From contig OX392529.1 of NCBI GenBank assembly GCA_947623455.1, positions 8,184,001 through 8,248,000 of the forward strand: a stretch of DNA of 64,000 nucleotides, read 5' to 3'. Shown in pieces: positions 61,701 to 62,880 of this stretch. The translations under genes were made by a program, and so were the position numbers. The stretch is from Mimachlamys varia (Eukaryota; Mollusca; Bivalvia; Pectinida; Pectinidae). Positions within the stretch are counted from its first letter, which is position 1, and every line of letters begins with the position of its first letter. The notes below the pieces were generated by a model, which saw only the letters and a list, made by a program, of their open reading frames with translations, had not been told where the DNA came from and searched no databases.

Positions 61701-62642
61701 ATTAAACACAAAAAACTCCTATTGGAAATTTAAATTTTGTGTAGAAGAGTGCATATTTTTGTTTTTTATATTATGCTTATTAAAGATATGTTGAACTCCA
61801 TAAAATTAGTGTTTTTAATTAAAATCTTGTTATGTGTCCCTGGATATTTTTGTTTTCGGTTTCTTTCTGTTTTCATTTACCTTTTTCATTGTACTAAAGT
61901 CGTCCTTACGTAACAAATTTTGTTTATTTCGCATCGTATATTAACGCTGTTTCGTTTTATATTCACCAGAGCACTGTACTCGGGCTCGTACACTTGTTAC
62001 TTCGTGATAACGCCCCAGGAAGGTGCGCGCGGCAATCTCATGTCCTTTAATCTGACGGGCATTGGCGCTGCTGACAGCATAACCATATATGATGGTAGGT
62101 TCTATTTGTTTTGATAGGTTGATATAGAATATTGATGACCAATGAAACACATGAAATCGATCACCAATTAGAATCGTTTTTGTACGAGTTTCCAATATAT
62201 ATAAGTTAACTTATAAGTTACATGTAAAAGTGTTACATAAGCTAAATTAGTGAAATGCGAATTAAAAATATGACTGTACGTTCGGTACATTCGTTAAATC
62301 ATAAAAGTCGATGGGTTATACAGTTGACACTTTGTAAACTTTATGAAGTACTGTACAGAAATGTAATATATAGATTAGTGTTTTGTGTGAGAAACTTATA
62401 AATAATTGTATTGCAATACACACAAAAAAAAAAATTCACCATGTTTTGGACATTGGACATATCAGGAAGGAACATCTCCGGGACCGTCCTTTACCCACCC
62501 GCTCGCAGGAAACGTTCCACTGGCATCGCCAACCAAGTGTTTGTGAGCAATTCTGGATCCAGTGCTTTCATACAGTTTACAGTGAATAGCCCGACTGGAT
62601 CGACAGGATTCGTTGTGGACTACATATCACATCCTGTCACAA
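1549..62642 (+). CDS. Giant multi-CUB-domain protein gene, 36 internal exons, partial at both ends
   Basis: Seen: 36 GT-AG exons join into one open frame of 5394 nt (1798 codons) with no stop or phase break. Exons cycle A-B-C-D-E with intron phases 1,2,1,2,1. Every B-C-D-E-A module encodes two CUB domains, recognisable from spaced Cys, the C-x-W motif, the SPxFPxxYP or SPGYPxxYP strand, CxDxxxI after the third Cys, and GFxxxY near the end. Known: CUB domains are about 110-residue extracellular beta-sandwiches that bind protein or carbohydrate, often through calcium. Inferred: a heavily N-glycosylated secreted or membrane-anchored ectodomain. Signal peptide, start, membrane segment and stop lie outside the window. 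Exons 1-10, 11-20 and 21-24 are recent genomic copies; exons 25-36 are older paralogues. The closest general comparison is large cubilin-like or CUB-repeat proteins, but no EGF or other domain is visible, so no orthologue is named. Confidence 0.9.
1957..2053 (+). CDS. Exon 2 (type B): N-terminal part of CUB
   Basis: Strong acceptor (attttcttttttttag), donor GA|gtacgt; phase 1 to 2. It encodes DNTEACSSNGTS and then TSTNFPQLYL, holding the first CUB Cys and the xxNFPxxY strand. The junction codon with exon 3 is GA+C (Asp); in units 2 and 3 it is AA+C (Asn). Confidence 0.88.
2054..2778 (+). other. Intron 2, unit 1
   Basis: 725 bp. Contains one shortened copy (about 2,449-2,662) of the roughly 400-bp repeat that is doubled in unit 2 (17,051-17,833), including aattaaaaggggttttacgc. 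The ORFs at 2399-2659 lie within it on both strands and have no CUB motif. Confidence 0.6.
2779..2897 (+). CDS. Exon 3 (type C): CUB core
   Basis: Acceptor ctgtgtag, donor G|gtagtg; phase 2 to 1. It encodes GDECLWQISAG (second Cys plus Trp) through GCGDHLTIEG (third Cys, then Asp two residues on, at a position that coordinates calcium in calcium-binding CUBs). It differs from exons 13 and 23 by EEDGGCG instead of EEEEGCE. Confidence 0.88.
2898..5660 (+). other. Intron 3, unit 1
   Basis: 2.76 kb. Holds a tRNA-like SINE fragment (about 3,370-3,560). About 3,015-3,830 is missing from unit 2. The rest aligns with 18,110-19,982. No gene recognised. Confidence 0.6.
3370..3560 (+). mobile_element. 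tRNA-derived SINE-like fragment
   Basis: tggcctggtggt resembles a pol III A box, and about 40 bp on ggttcgcgccccg resembles a B box with the CCC arm. A pyrimidine-rich non-tRNA body follows. A related copy lies at the equivalent position in unit 3 (33,013-33,200). Confidence 0.5.
5661..5895 (+). CDS. Exon 4 (type D): end of one CUB and start of the next
   Basis: Acceptor tttattctag, donor TG|gtaagt; phase 1 to 2, about 78 codons. The first part carries the fourth Cys (TQICGREF) and the closing strand HGFVFSVVIEKP. The second part opens the next CUB at CTPATPT and ends VGFPNNYTW. It has three N-x-S/T sequons (NATQ, NASF, NYTW). A Met near the exon start is internal, not an initiation site. 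Confidence 0.9.
5896..6923 (+). other. Intron 4, unit 1
   Basis: Contains a direct repeat, about 6,304-6,432 and 6,682-6,810 (offset 378 bp; agcatcactgaagagtccta...ttacgtgatc). Unit 2 has only one copy here (near 20,862-20,985). No gene seen. Confidence 0.6.
6304..6810 (+). repeat. Local direct repeat in intron 4, unit 1 only
   Basis: Two copies of about 129 bp, 378 bp apart, with few differences. Related pieces occur near 3,885, 17,180, 17,600 and 20,870, so this belongs to a locally dispersed repeat family of these introns. Confidence 0.65.
6924..7048 (+). CDS. Exon 5 (type E): core of a second-type CUB
   Basis: Acceptor ctttgaag with a poor pyrimidine tract, donor G|gtaagg; phase 2 to 1. 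It encodes NRQSGDYVCEWQIKA through NLSIYSG: the second Cys with C-x-W, but no third Cys in the strand where first-type CUBs have CxDxxxI. The exon is intact; the long ORFs seen here in other frames are shadows. Confidence 0.85.
8205..8555. repeat. Unclassified dispersed repeat, copy 1
   Basis: aatccgaactca...aagagaataagaccgggtg...tggcgaccataaa...catctctcgaatcc aligns with 60,122-60,450 (aatccgaactca...aacaagagaataatacc...tgacgaccataaa...catctctcgaatct). No coding frame or terminal repeats are evident. Confidence 0.6.
8749..9715 (-). pseudogene. Decayed non-LTR retrotransposon ORF1 remnant
   Basis: On the minus strand, broken frames read a coiled-coil-like stretch (LEAEVKGLSDLLEKTF, about 9,390-9,340), then RSLKSDKDTISITEDLTSKH, then SYWTTDGRIF (about 8,950). 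The pattern of ISITEDLTxKxxxxxxxLxKA followed by WTxDGxIF is typical of the C-terminal half of LINE ORF1 proteins. Frameshifts and stops separate the parts. No ORF2 or reverse transcriptase follows, so this is a truncated insertion. The 9,524-9,715 frame may be its N-terminal part (uncertain). Confidence 0.65.
10251..10424 (+). CDS. Exon 6 (type A): C-terminal part of a second-type CUB
   Basis: Acceptor tgtgcattag, donor G|gtacgt; phase 1 to 1, 58 codons. It starts GCDKTGPKLYPEAG and ends GFQIQYLSVAASG. Unlike other type A exons it has two Cys (GCD and GNCTF), which could pair with each other. The protein is the same as exon 16. Confidence 0.88.
10885..10990 (+). CDS. Exon 7 (type B): N-terminal part of CUB
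   Basis: Acceptor tttgtcag, donor TC|gtaagt; phase 1 to 2. It encodes DNKAACSASAVS and then LTSPNFPDAYPS, the classic CUB opening with SPNFPxxYP. Sequon NDT is present. Confidence 0.9.
10991..11698 (+). other. Intron 7, unit 1, mostly minisatellite
   Basis: 708 bp, of which about 540 bp are 37-bp repeats. The acceptor for exon 8 follows directly. Confidence 0.8.
11134..11672 (+). repeat. 37-bp minisatellite, unit 1 (about 14 copies)
   Basis: Unit about catcatgctaatttactg + ttatgtgattggtgtaaat. Copies vary at several sites (ggtgt or ggttt, ctgtt or ctttt). AT-rich, with no open frame. Confidence 0.88.
11699..11814 (+). CDS. Exon 8 (type C): CUB core
   Basis: Acceptor ctgtccacag, donor G|gtaaaa; phase 2 to 1. 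It encodes SQCYWNVTDGDTGRGV through SCQDYVEISEG, with second Cys plus Trp, third Cys and CxDYxxI. The upstream intron is filled by a 37-bp minisatellite that ends about 25 bp before the acceptor. Confidence 0.9.
11815..12439 (+). other. Intron 8, unit 1
   Basis: 625 bp. Contains a local duplication of about 95 bp (gcaataaaatttaccgaaat near 12,160 and gcaataaaatttactgaaat near 12,250) and the copied acceptor at 12,234. The unit 2 counterpart is 25,872-26,496. Confidence 0.6.
12199..12280 (+). pseudogene. Duplicated acceptor and stub of type D exon 9
   Basis: cacttttcttgg...attgcag|gttcagg (AG at 12,233-12,234) repeats cacttttccttg...tttcag|gttccgg before exon 9. After the copied AG, the reading in phase 1 is GSGIFAIKFTEMK and then TAA, so use of this site would end translation. 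Confidence 0.5.
12440..12671 (+). CDS. Exon 9 (type D): end of one CUB and start of the next
   Basis: Acceptor ttgtctttcag, donor AG|gtaagc; phase 1 to 2. It encodes GSGTESTKVCND (fourth Cys), ASGFVISYILDAP, then CKGTVTNL and TSPGYPSPYPR opening the next CUB. Sequons NSS and NAS. A duplicated, decayed copy of its acceptor lies 205 bp upstream at 12,234. Confidence 0.9.
12672..13268 (+). other. Intron 9, unit 1 (counterpart 26,729-27,325)
   Basis: 597 bp, AT-rich, with a T-rich tract near 13,080. The hydrophobic 92-codon frame inside it has no domain signal and is identical in unit 2 only because the DNA is duplicated. Nothing functional seen. Confidence 0.6.
13269..13393 (+). CDS. Exon 10 (type E): core of a second-type CUB
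   Basis: Acceptor cctcatttcatcag, donor G|gtaaaa; phase 2 to 1. It encodes IGRTGGYVCKWHIEA through DTLALYEG. It has one Cys (C-x-W) and no third Cys. It is the last exon of unit 1, followed by a 2.8 kb intron that crosses the unit boundary. Confidence 0.9.
14171..14437 (+). mobile_element. tRNA-derived SINE, unit 2
   Basis: tcacggtggtaggacgc (A-box-like) and agttcgagtcccg (B box) with complementary arms make a tRNA-like head of about 70 bp. A unique body and a LINE-like tail (aaccgctttgagacggcc...aaaacggtttataag) follow. Absent from the equivalent place in unit 1 (277-371), so it entered the lineage of units 2 and 3. Confidence 0.7.
15475..15510 (+). pseudogene. Relic type A exon, unit 2
   Basis: At the place equivalent to 1366, an acceptor-like ctggag precedes GCASNGNRNLK and then TAA in an A-rich run. 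It is more decayed than the unit 1 relic and is cut by a stop after 11 codons. Confidence 0.5.
15560..16125 (+). mobile_element. Inserted segment with LINE/SINE-like 3' tail (unit 2)
   Basis: Unit 1 runs from aaatgag directly to tgaatcgatg (about 1,446-1,455). Unit 2 has about 560 bp between them, ending ...tcattgtaccatcaaaatga + ataaaatttgttgaaatgaa, a tail like that of many molluscan retroposons. It includes gagttatctcccttacacc. The class is not determined. The unit 3 copy is about 29,616-30,181. Confidence 0.5.
16224..16391 (+). CDS. Exon 11 (type A), unit 2 copy of exon 1
   Basis: Acceptor ctgttgaag, donor G|gtaacg; phase 1 to 1. The protein is identical to exon 1. It begins GCDNNGN and completes the CUB opened in exons 9-10. 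A relic exon with similar start codons lies upstream at 15,475. Confidence 0.88.
16608..16704 (+). CDS. Exon 12 (type B), unit 2 copy of exon 2
   Basis: Acceptor tttttag, donor AA|gtacgt; phase 1 to 2. It encodes DNTEACSSSGTS and TSTDFPQLYL. Compared with exon 2, Asn becomes Ser in the sequon (so it is lost) and N becomes D before FPQ. Confidence 0.88.
16705..17867 (+). other. Intron 12, unit 2 (counterpart 30,761-31,923)
   Basis: 1.16 kb, two thirds of it a local tandem duplication (17,051-17,833). No gene recognised. Minus-strand ORF 16,792-16,974 has no motif. Confidence 0.6.
17051..17833 (+). repeat. Tandem duplication of about 410 bp, unit 2
   Basis: Copy 1 is about 17,051-17,460 and copy 2 about 17,463-17,833. 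Shared landmarks are aattaaaggggtttt, gtgtgttacgtcatct or its variants, tttgccaaa-gtaataaac, aaaagcaa-gtccacggtta and gattaataa-cttgtaaaatat. Unit 1 has a single shortened copy. Confidence 0.7.
17868..17986 (+). CDS. Exon 13 (type C), unit 2 copy of exon 3
   Basis: Acceptor ctgtgtag, donor G|gtagtg; phase 2 to 1. It encodes GVQCLWQISAG through GCEDHLTIEG. Here GVQ replaces the GDE of exons 3 and 23: a four-base change unique to this copy, next to the second Cys. Confidence 0.88.
17987..19982 (+). other. Intron 13, unit 2
   Basis: 2.0 kb, aligning with unit 1 intron 3 at about 94% after a deletion of about 815 bp. Contains a palindrome at 19,653. No gene recognised. Confidence 0.6.
19653..19731. 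repeat. Imperfect palindrome (79 bp), unit 2
   Basis: gaagtcaagtgaac at the left is answered by gttcacttgacttc at the right, with gcaaatg/catttgc inside and a perfect centre tgaactgcttcgcagttca. Unit 1 keeps only the left arm (5,376-5,414). Confidence 0.8.
19983..20217 (+). CDS. Exon 14 (type D), unit 2 copy of exon 4
   Basis: Acceptor tttattctag, donor TG|gtaagt; phase 1 to 2. Same architecture as exon 4. Substitutions include SSSDSD for SSPDSD, VVTEKP for VVIEKP, TMLEAD for TMIEAD and SSVGYP for TSVGFP. Opens the second CUB at CTPATPT. Confidence 0.9.
20218..21097 (+). other. Intron 14, unit 2
   Basis: 880 bp, homologous to 5,896-6,923 with one copy of the local direct repeat instead of two. 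Nothing else recognised. Confidence 0.55.
21098..21222 (+). CDS. Exon 15 (type E), unit 2 copy of exon 5
   Basis: Acceptor ctttgaag, donor G|gtaagg; phase 2 to 1. It encodes NRQSGDYVCEWQIKA through NLSVYSG. It differs from exon 5 by SSS for SSG and V for I. The open frame is intact. Confidence 0.85.
22379..22729. repeat. Unclassified dispersed repeat, copy 2
   Basis: Unit 2 copy of 8,205-8,555, nearly identical, carried by the 14 kb duplication. Confidence 0.6.
22923..23901 (-). pseudogene. Decayed LINE ORF1 remnant, unit 2 copy
   Basis: Nearly identical to 8,749-9,715 with the same frameshifts, plus a 12-bp difference near 23,456 (ggcgaccatatt present here only). It was duplicated after it had already decayed. 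Confidence 0.65.
24433..24606 (+). CDS. Exon 16 (type A), unit 2 copy of exon 6
   Basis: Acceptor tgtgcattag, donor G|gtacgt; phase 1 to 1. The protein is the same as exon 6, including the extra Cys in GNCTF. Flanking introns are almost identical to unit 1. Confidence 0.88.
24607..25052 (+). other. Intron 16, unit 2 (counterpart 10,425-10,884)
   Basis: About 450 bp of simple AT-rich intron. Nothing recognised beyond the splice sites. Unit 1 has a short extra stretch near 10,455. Confidence 0.5.
25053..25158 (+). CDS. Exon 17 (type B), unit 2 copy of exon 7
   Basis: Acceptor tttgtcag, donor TC|gtaagt; phase 1 to 2. The coding sequence is the same as exon 7 by eye (DNKAACSAS, LTSPNFPDAYPS). 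Confidence 0.9.
25303..25730 (+). repeat. 37-bp minisatellite, unit 2 (about 11 copies)
   Basis: Same repeat as 11,134-11,672. The host intron is 597 bp against 708 bp in unit 1, a difference of 111 bp, or exactly three repeat units. Confidence 0.88.
25756..25871 (+). CDS. Exon 18 (type C), unit 2 copy of exon 8
   Basis: Acceptor ctgtccacag, donor G|gtaaaa; phase 2 to 1. It encodes SQCYWNVTDG through SCQDYVEISEG, the same as exon 8. The minisatellite upstream is three 37-bp copies shorter than in unit 1. Confidence 0.9.
26256..26337 (+). pseudogene. Duplicated acceptor and stub of type D exon 19
   Basis: Unit 2 copy of the stub at 12,199, with AG at 26,290-26,291 and the same stop. It was carried along in the 14 kb duplication. 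Confidence 0.5.
26497..26728 (+). CDS. Exon 19 (type D), unit 2 copy of exon 9
   Basis: Acceptor gtctttcag, donor AG|gtaagc; phase 1 to 2. It encodes GSGTESTKVCND through TSPGYPSPYPR, the same as exon 9. The decayed upstream acceptor copy (26,291) was duplicated with it. Confidence 0.9.
27326..27450 (+). CDS. Exon 20 (type E), unit 2 copy of exon 10
   Basis: Acceptor tttcatcag, donor G|gtaaaa; phase 2 to 1. It encodes IGRTGGYVCKWHIEA through DTLALYEG, the same as exon 10. Last exon of unit 2. Confidence 0.9.
28227..28493 (+). mobile_element. tRNA-derived SINE, unit 3
   Basis: Identical by eye to the element at 14,171-14,437, at an offset of exactly 14,056 bp. Co-duplicated, not an independent insertion. 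Confidence 0.7.
29530..29565 (+). pseudogene. Relic type A exon, unit 3
   Basis: Reads GCDSNGNRNLK then TAA. It is the same relic as at 15,475 with GAT (Asp) where unit 2 has GCT (Ala), keeping the GCD start typical of type A exons. Confidence 0.5.
30280..30447 (+). CDS. Exon 21 (type A), unit 3 copy of exon 1
   Basis: Acceptor ctgttgaag, donor G|gtaacg; phase 1 to 1. The protein is identical to exons 1 and 11. It sits 14,056 bp after exon 11, in sequence that is almost identical on both sides. Confidence 0.88.
30664..30760 (+). CDS. Exon 22 (type B), unit 3 copy of exon 2
   Basis: Acceptor tttttag, donor AA|gtacgt; phase 1 to 2. It encodes DNTEACSSSGTS and TSTNFPQLYL. It matches exon 12 except for N, as in exon 2, before FPQ. 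Confidence 0.88.
31107..31889 (+). repeat. Tandem duplication of about 410 bp, unit 3
   Basis: Unit 3 counterpart of 17,051-17,833 at +14,056, nearly identical. Confidence 0.7.
31924..32042 (+). CDS. Exon 23 (type C), unit 3 copy of exon 3
   Basis: Acceptor ctgtgtag, donor G|gtagtg; phase 2 to 1. It encodes GDECLWQISAG (as exon 3) and EEEEGCEDHLTIEG (as exon 13). The donor lies only about 50 bp upstream of a retrotransposon insertion. Confidence 0.88.
32091..32424 (-). mobile_element. Non-LTR retrotransposon 3' fragment
   Basis: On the minus strand it reads agcgctttagagt...atgttgtatattattatt and ends in an (ATT/ATA)n tail, the same 3' signature as the LINE end at 57,630-57,690. It interrupts the alignment with units 1 and 2 (tcatgtttttatg | ... 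| ccaatatatgaaccgaagtc). A GT-rich microsatellite lies inside at 32,311-32,337. Confidence 0.6.
33013..33200 (+). mobile_element. tRNA-derived SINE-like fragment, unit 3 orthologue
   Basis: Same flank (gttgcgaaccagttgaactg), same A-box-like tggcctggtggt, and a decayed B box (gggttcccgtcccgc). Shared by units 1 and 3 but deleted from unit 2, so the insertion predates the duplication. Confidence 0.5.
33488..33722 (+). CDS. Exon 24 (type D), unit 3 copy of exon 4
   Basis: Acceptor ttttttctag, donor TG|gtaggt; phase 1 to 2. Same architecture as exons 4 and 14 with about 7 base differences from exon 4 over 235 bp, though both flanking introns are strongly diverged. Changes include EAGVSVG for EADVNVG. 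An in-frame ATG at 33,427, inside the intron, reads through the acceptor into this exon. Confidence 0.88.
33723..34675 (+). other. Intron 24
   Basis: 953 bp with no alignment by eye to introns 4 or 14. Holds the relic type E exon at 34,199. Nothing else recognised. Confidence 0.6.
34199..34330 (+). pseudogene. Relic tandem copy of type E exon 25
   Basis: gatgttactg here and at 34,661 starts an alignment of about 110 bp. The relic reads ESGNYQCKLHFEAKAGSAG and GILLDLF, against TGNYKCEWHIEAKDGSAG and GILLDLH in exon 25. The stretch with the acceptor and the first codons is deleted, the Trp is lost, and similarity fades with no donor. Confidence 0.75.
34676..34800 (+). CDS. Exon 25 (type E), diverged paralogue
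   Basis: Good acceptor ttactgtctag, donor G|gtgaga; phase 2 to 1. It encodes NRQTGNYKCEWHIEAKDG through TQLNIHEG. It is clearly homologous to exons 5 and 15 but shares only about two thirds of residues. A decayed tandem copy lies 460 bp upstream. It is followed by the 15.5 kb satellite intron. Confidence 0.88.
35020..35245 (+). mobile_element. tRNA-derived SINE with V-like core
   Basis: tggtacaatggatagcgc is a good A box and ggttcgattccccg a perfect B box, closed by complementary cggggttcg/cgattccccg arms. The body contains gtgggtttcctcccac, like the conserved core of V-type SINEs known from molluscs. The 3' end is ttgttgtaaaataaagttta. It cannot be a tRNA gene because no CCA-side acceptor stem pairs. 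Confidence 0.72.
40500..43450 (+). repeat. Higher-order repeats, family 1, in the 47-bp array
   Basis: Marker ttgtaatgctcac occurs at 40,876, 42,051 and 42,850, and the variant gccttattac at the same spacings. Displacements are 1,175 bp (25 monomers) and 799 bp (17 monomers), so blocks of monomers with a fixed variant order were copied. Confidence 0.85.
43800..48600 (+). repeat. Higher-order repeats, family 2, in the 47-bp array
   Basis: Marker ggctcgcgctaac occurs at about 44,311, 44,969, 45,854, 46,739, 47,397 and 48,235, giving spacings 658, 885, 885, 658 and 838. Each block also carries cactattacgactcact and a shortened monomer (gattatcttttgtcacttg). Confidence 0.85.
50297..50464 (+). 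CDS. Exon 26 (type A), diverged paralogue of exon 6
   Basis: Acceptor ctactttcag, donor G|gtacgt; phase 1 to 1. It encodes GCDNTGTKLYTTMNATQ, then TGNSTFVEF and GFRIDYVSVPASG. It resembles exon 6 but has Ser in place of the second Cys (GNSTF). It stays in phase across a 15.5 kb upstream intron and is open throughout. Confidence 0.88.
50757..52085 (+). repeat. 58-bp minisatellite, about 22 copies
   Basis: Monomer: ccgtccatatatataccgtc + caaatatataccgtcaacgg + tatacagcctaggatacc. Successive cctagg marks fall at 50,781, 50,839 and 50,897. Each unit contains ATACCGT-ca-ACGGTAT, an inverted repeat of 7 bp arms. The last copies (51,960-52,085) are degenerate. Confidence 0.95.
52526..54735 (+). repeat. 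16-bp minisatellite, about 137 copies
   Basis: Monomer ataacccaccatctat, with frequent variants ataatccaccatctat and ...ctac, and 15-bp copies (ataaccaccatctat) near the left end. Stops occur in every frame over three copies. Copy number is from length. Confidence 0.95.
55042..55280. mobile_element. MITE-like element with terminal inverted repeats
   Basis: The left end tactgtaaaactggaaaat matches the reverse complement of the right end attttccgttttacagta with one indel. About 239 bp long, no coding capacity, AT-rich centre with an (AT)n run. Possible TA target duplication. It ends 46 bp before exon 27. Confidence 0.7.
55327..55426 (+). CDS. Exon 27 (type B)
   Basis: Acceptor cgttgtag, donor GG|gtaagt; phase 1 to 2. 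It encodes DNSQPCSGASDF and TSNNFPQLYRG: first Cys and NFPxxY strand. It begins about 45 bp after a small TIR element. Confidence 0.85.
55427..56153 (+). other. Intron 27
   Basis: 727 bp between clear splice sites. No repeat or coding signal recognised. A palindromic cccgggccatggga-like stretch near 55,898 is not meaningful by itself. Confidence 0.5.
56154..56263 (+). CDS. Exon 28 (type C)
   Basis: Acceptor gttgtgtttcag, donor G|gtaaga; phase 2 to 1. It encodes SLTCKWNLVDSSSGRGV through ECTNDKLDITG: second Cys plus Trp, third Cys and the acidic loop. At 110 nt it is the shortest of the type C exons. Confidence 0.88.
56479..56707 (+). CDS. Exon 29 (type D)
   Basis: Acceptor atattttacag, donor AG|gtaggt; phase 1 to 2. 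It encodes TKCSDELI (fourth Cys), HGFVLSYILGPP, then CNGTEVRL and SPLYPGNYPR opening the next CUB. Sequons NFT and NGT. Confidence 0.9.
57074..57164 (+). repeat. 43-bp perfect tandem doublet
   Basis: atgctaggaggtctaatgtg + tgtgtcttaagtgtggatag + gag occurs twice head to tail (57,074 and 57,117). A recent local duplication. Confidence 0.85.
57370..57695 (+). mobile_element. Non-LTR retrotransposon 3' end (RT C-terminus plus 3' UTR)
   Basis: Plus-strand frames read TLWNSLPSEKQ and, after a frameshift, ITLAKFKKRLKTYLFTSAY then TAG. The WNxLP ... FKxxLKTYLF pattern marks the end of the reverse transcriptase ORF in many LINEs. The 3' UTR ends in gaagcgctttagagt...cgctatataaatgttgtat, the same motif as the minus-strand fragment at 32,091-32,424. 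Confidence 0.75.
57715..58205 (+). repeat. Purine-rich degenerate minisatellite
   Basis: Repeats of about 28-34 bp around gagagatatggtatggtcag + ggggaga. An open frame of 71 codons (57,837-58,052) merely reflects the repeat and shows no domain. Confidence 0.8.
58354..58478 (+). CDS. Exon 30 (type E)
   Basis: Acceptor tgttaaag (poor pyrimidine tract), donor G|gtatgc; phase 2 to 1. It encodes IGPYVCNWLIVSS through DTLEIFQG. It was found by phase and C-x-W homology, being too short to stand out as an ORF. Sequon NLT. Confidence 0.82.
58692..58862 (+). CDS. Exon 31 (type A)
   Basis: Acceptor tcttactcag, donor G|gtacgg; phase 1 to 1. It encodes GSVSGTRLYPAAGVD through GFIVKYVEQRLIG. It has no Cys at all: the GCD of other type A exons is replaced by GSV. 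Confidence 0.87.
58863..59716 (+). other. Intron 31
   Basis: 854 bp, AT-rich. No repeat, relic exon or RNA gene recognised. Confidence 0.5.
59717..59813 (+). CDS. Exon 32 (type B)
   Basis: Acceptor atcgttgcag, donor AA|gtgagt; phase 1 to 2. It encodes DTTPACSASNLQL and LTSPNFPDEYPK, a canonical CUB opening similar to exon 7. Confidence 0.88.
59814..60862 (+). other. Intron 32
   Basis: 1.05 kb. Contains the unclassified repeat at 60,122-60,450 and an (AT)n run near 60,700. The minus-strand ORF at 60,475-60,663 has no recognised motif. Confidence 0.55.
60122..60450. repeat. Unclassified dispersed repeat, copy 3
   Basis: An independent, more diverged copy in the intron between exons 32 and 33. 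Its presence outside the duplicated block shows that this is a dispersed family rather than intron sequence. Confidence 0.6.
60863..60987 (+). CDS. Exon 33 (type C)
   Basis: Acceptor cccaccctacag, donor G|gttttt; phase 2 to 1. It encodes NQQCTWTIDDGGSYRGV through NCSDDQLAIRKG: second Cys plus Trp, third Cys and the acidic loop. The donor has only the GT invariant, so it is the weakest donor in the series. Phase and homology still place the end here. Confidence 0.83.
60988..61311 (+). other. Intron 33
   Basis: 324 bp between a weak donor (gttttt) and acceptor attttgtag. Nothing recognised. Confidence 0.5.
61312..61540 (+). CDS. Exon 34 (type D)
   Basis: Acceptor taattttgtag, donor GG|gtaagc; phase 1 to 2. 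It encodes EVRRCSDTLI (fourth Cys), TGFQLRYIIDAP, then CNDSVLEL and SPEYPAYPG. It is the direct paralogue of exon 29 (ATENFTDSSF against SPENFTSGSF). Confidence 0.9.
61541..61969 (+). other. Intron 34
   Basis: 429 bp, T-rich towards the acceptor. Nothing recognised. Confidence 0.5.
61970..62094 (+). CDS. Exon 35 (type E)
   Basis: Acceptor tatattcaccag, donor G|gtaggt; phase 2 to 1. It encodes ALYSGSYTCYFVITP through DSITIYDG. The Trp of the C-x-W motif is replaced by Phe (CYF), unlike all other type E exons here. Confidence 0.87.
62095..62465 (+). other. Intron 35
   Basis: 371 bp, AT-rich. Nothing recognised apart from an A-run at 62,424. Confidence 0.5.
62466..62642 (+). CDS. Exon 36 (type A), last exon in window
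   Basis: Acceptor ggacatatcag, donor A|gtaggt; phase 1 to 1. It encodes GRNISGTVLYPPARRKRSTG through GFVVDYISHPVT. No Cys. It contains RRKR followed by Ser, a proprotein-convertase type site. The donor region is tandemly repeated downstream, so the exact exon end could be flexible; the frame stays open to 62,722 if the first donor is skipped. Confidence 0.82.
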
Positions 62643-62880
62643 GTAGGTTATGGCATCACCCATCTCAAATCCTGCCACAAGTAGGTTATGGTAACCCACA
62701 TCTCACATCCAGTCACAAGTAGGTTATGGTAACCCACATCTCACAGCATGTCACAAGTAGGTTATGGTAACCCACATCTCACAGCATGCCACAAGTAGGT
62801 TATGGTAACCCACATCTCACATCCTGCCACAAGTAGGTTATGGTTACCCACATCTCACATCCAGTTACAAGTAGGTTATG
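62625..62880 (+). repeat. Minisatellite containing the exon 36 donor (about 37-39 bp)
   Basis: Unit about cacatcctgtcacaagtagg + ttatggtaacccacatct, 5-6 copies. The first copy is the exon 36 end itself (catcctgtcacaa|gtaggt), so each later copy repeats the exon end and its GT donor. Variation: atccagt, agcatg, gccac. Confidence 0.9.

Noticed and set aside
62411..62722. Independent 103-codon gene starting at an ATG at 62,411
   Set aside because: The frame is exon 36 extended through its acceptor and donor. Phase and CUB homology fit a spliced internal exon.
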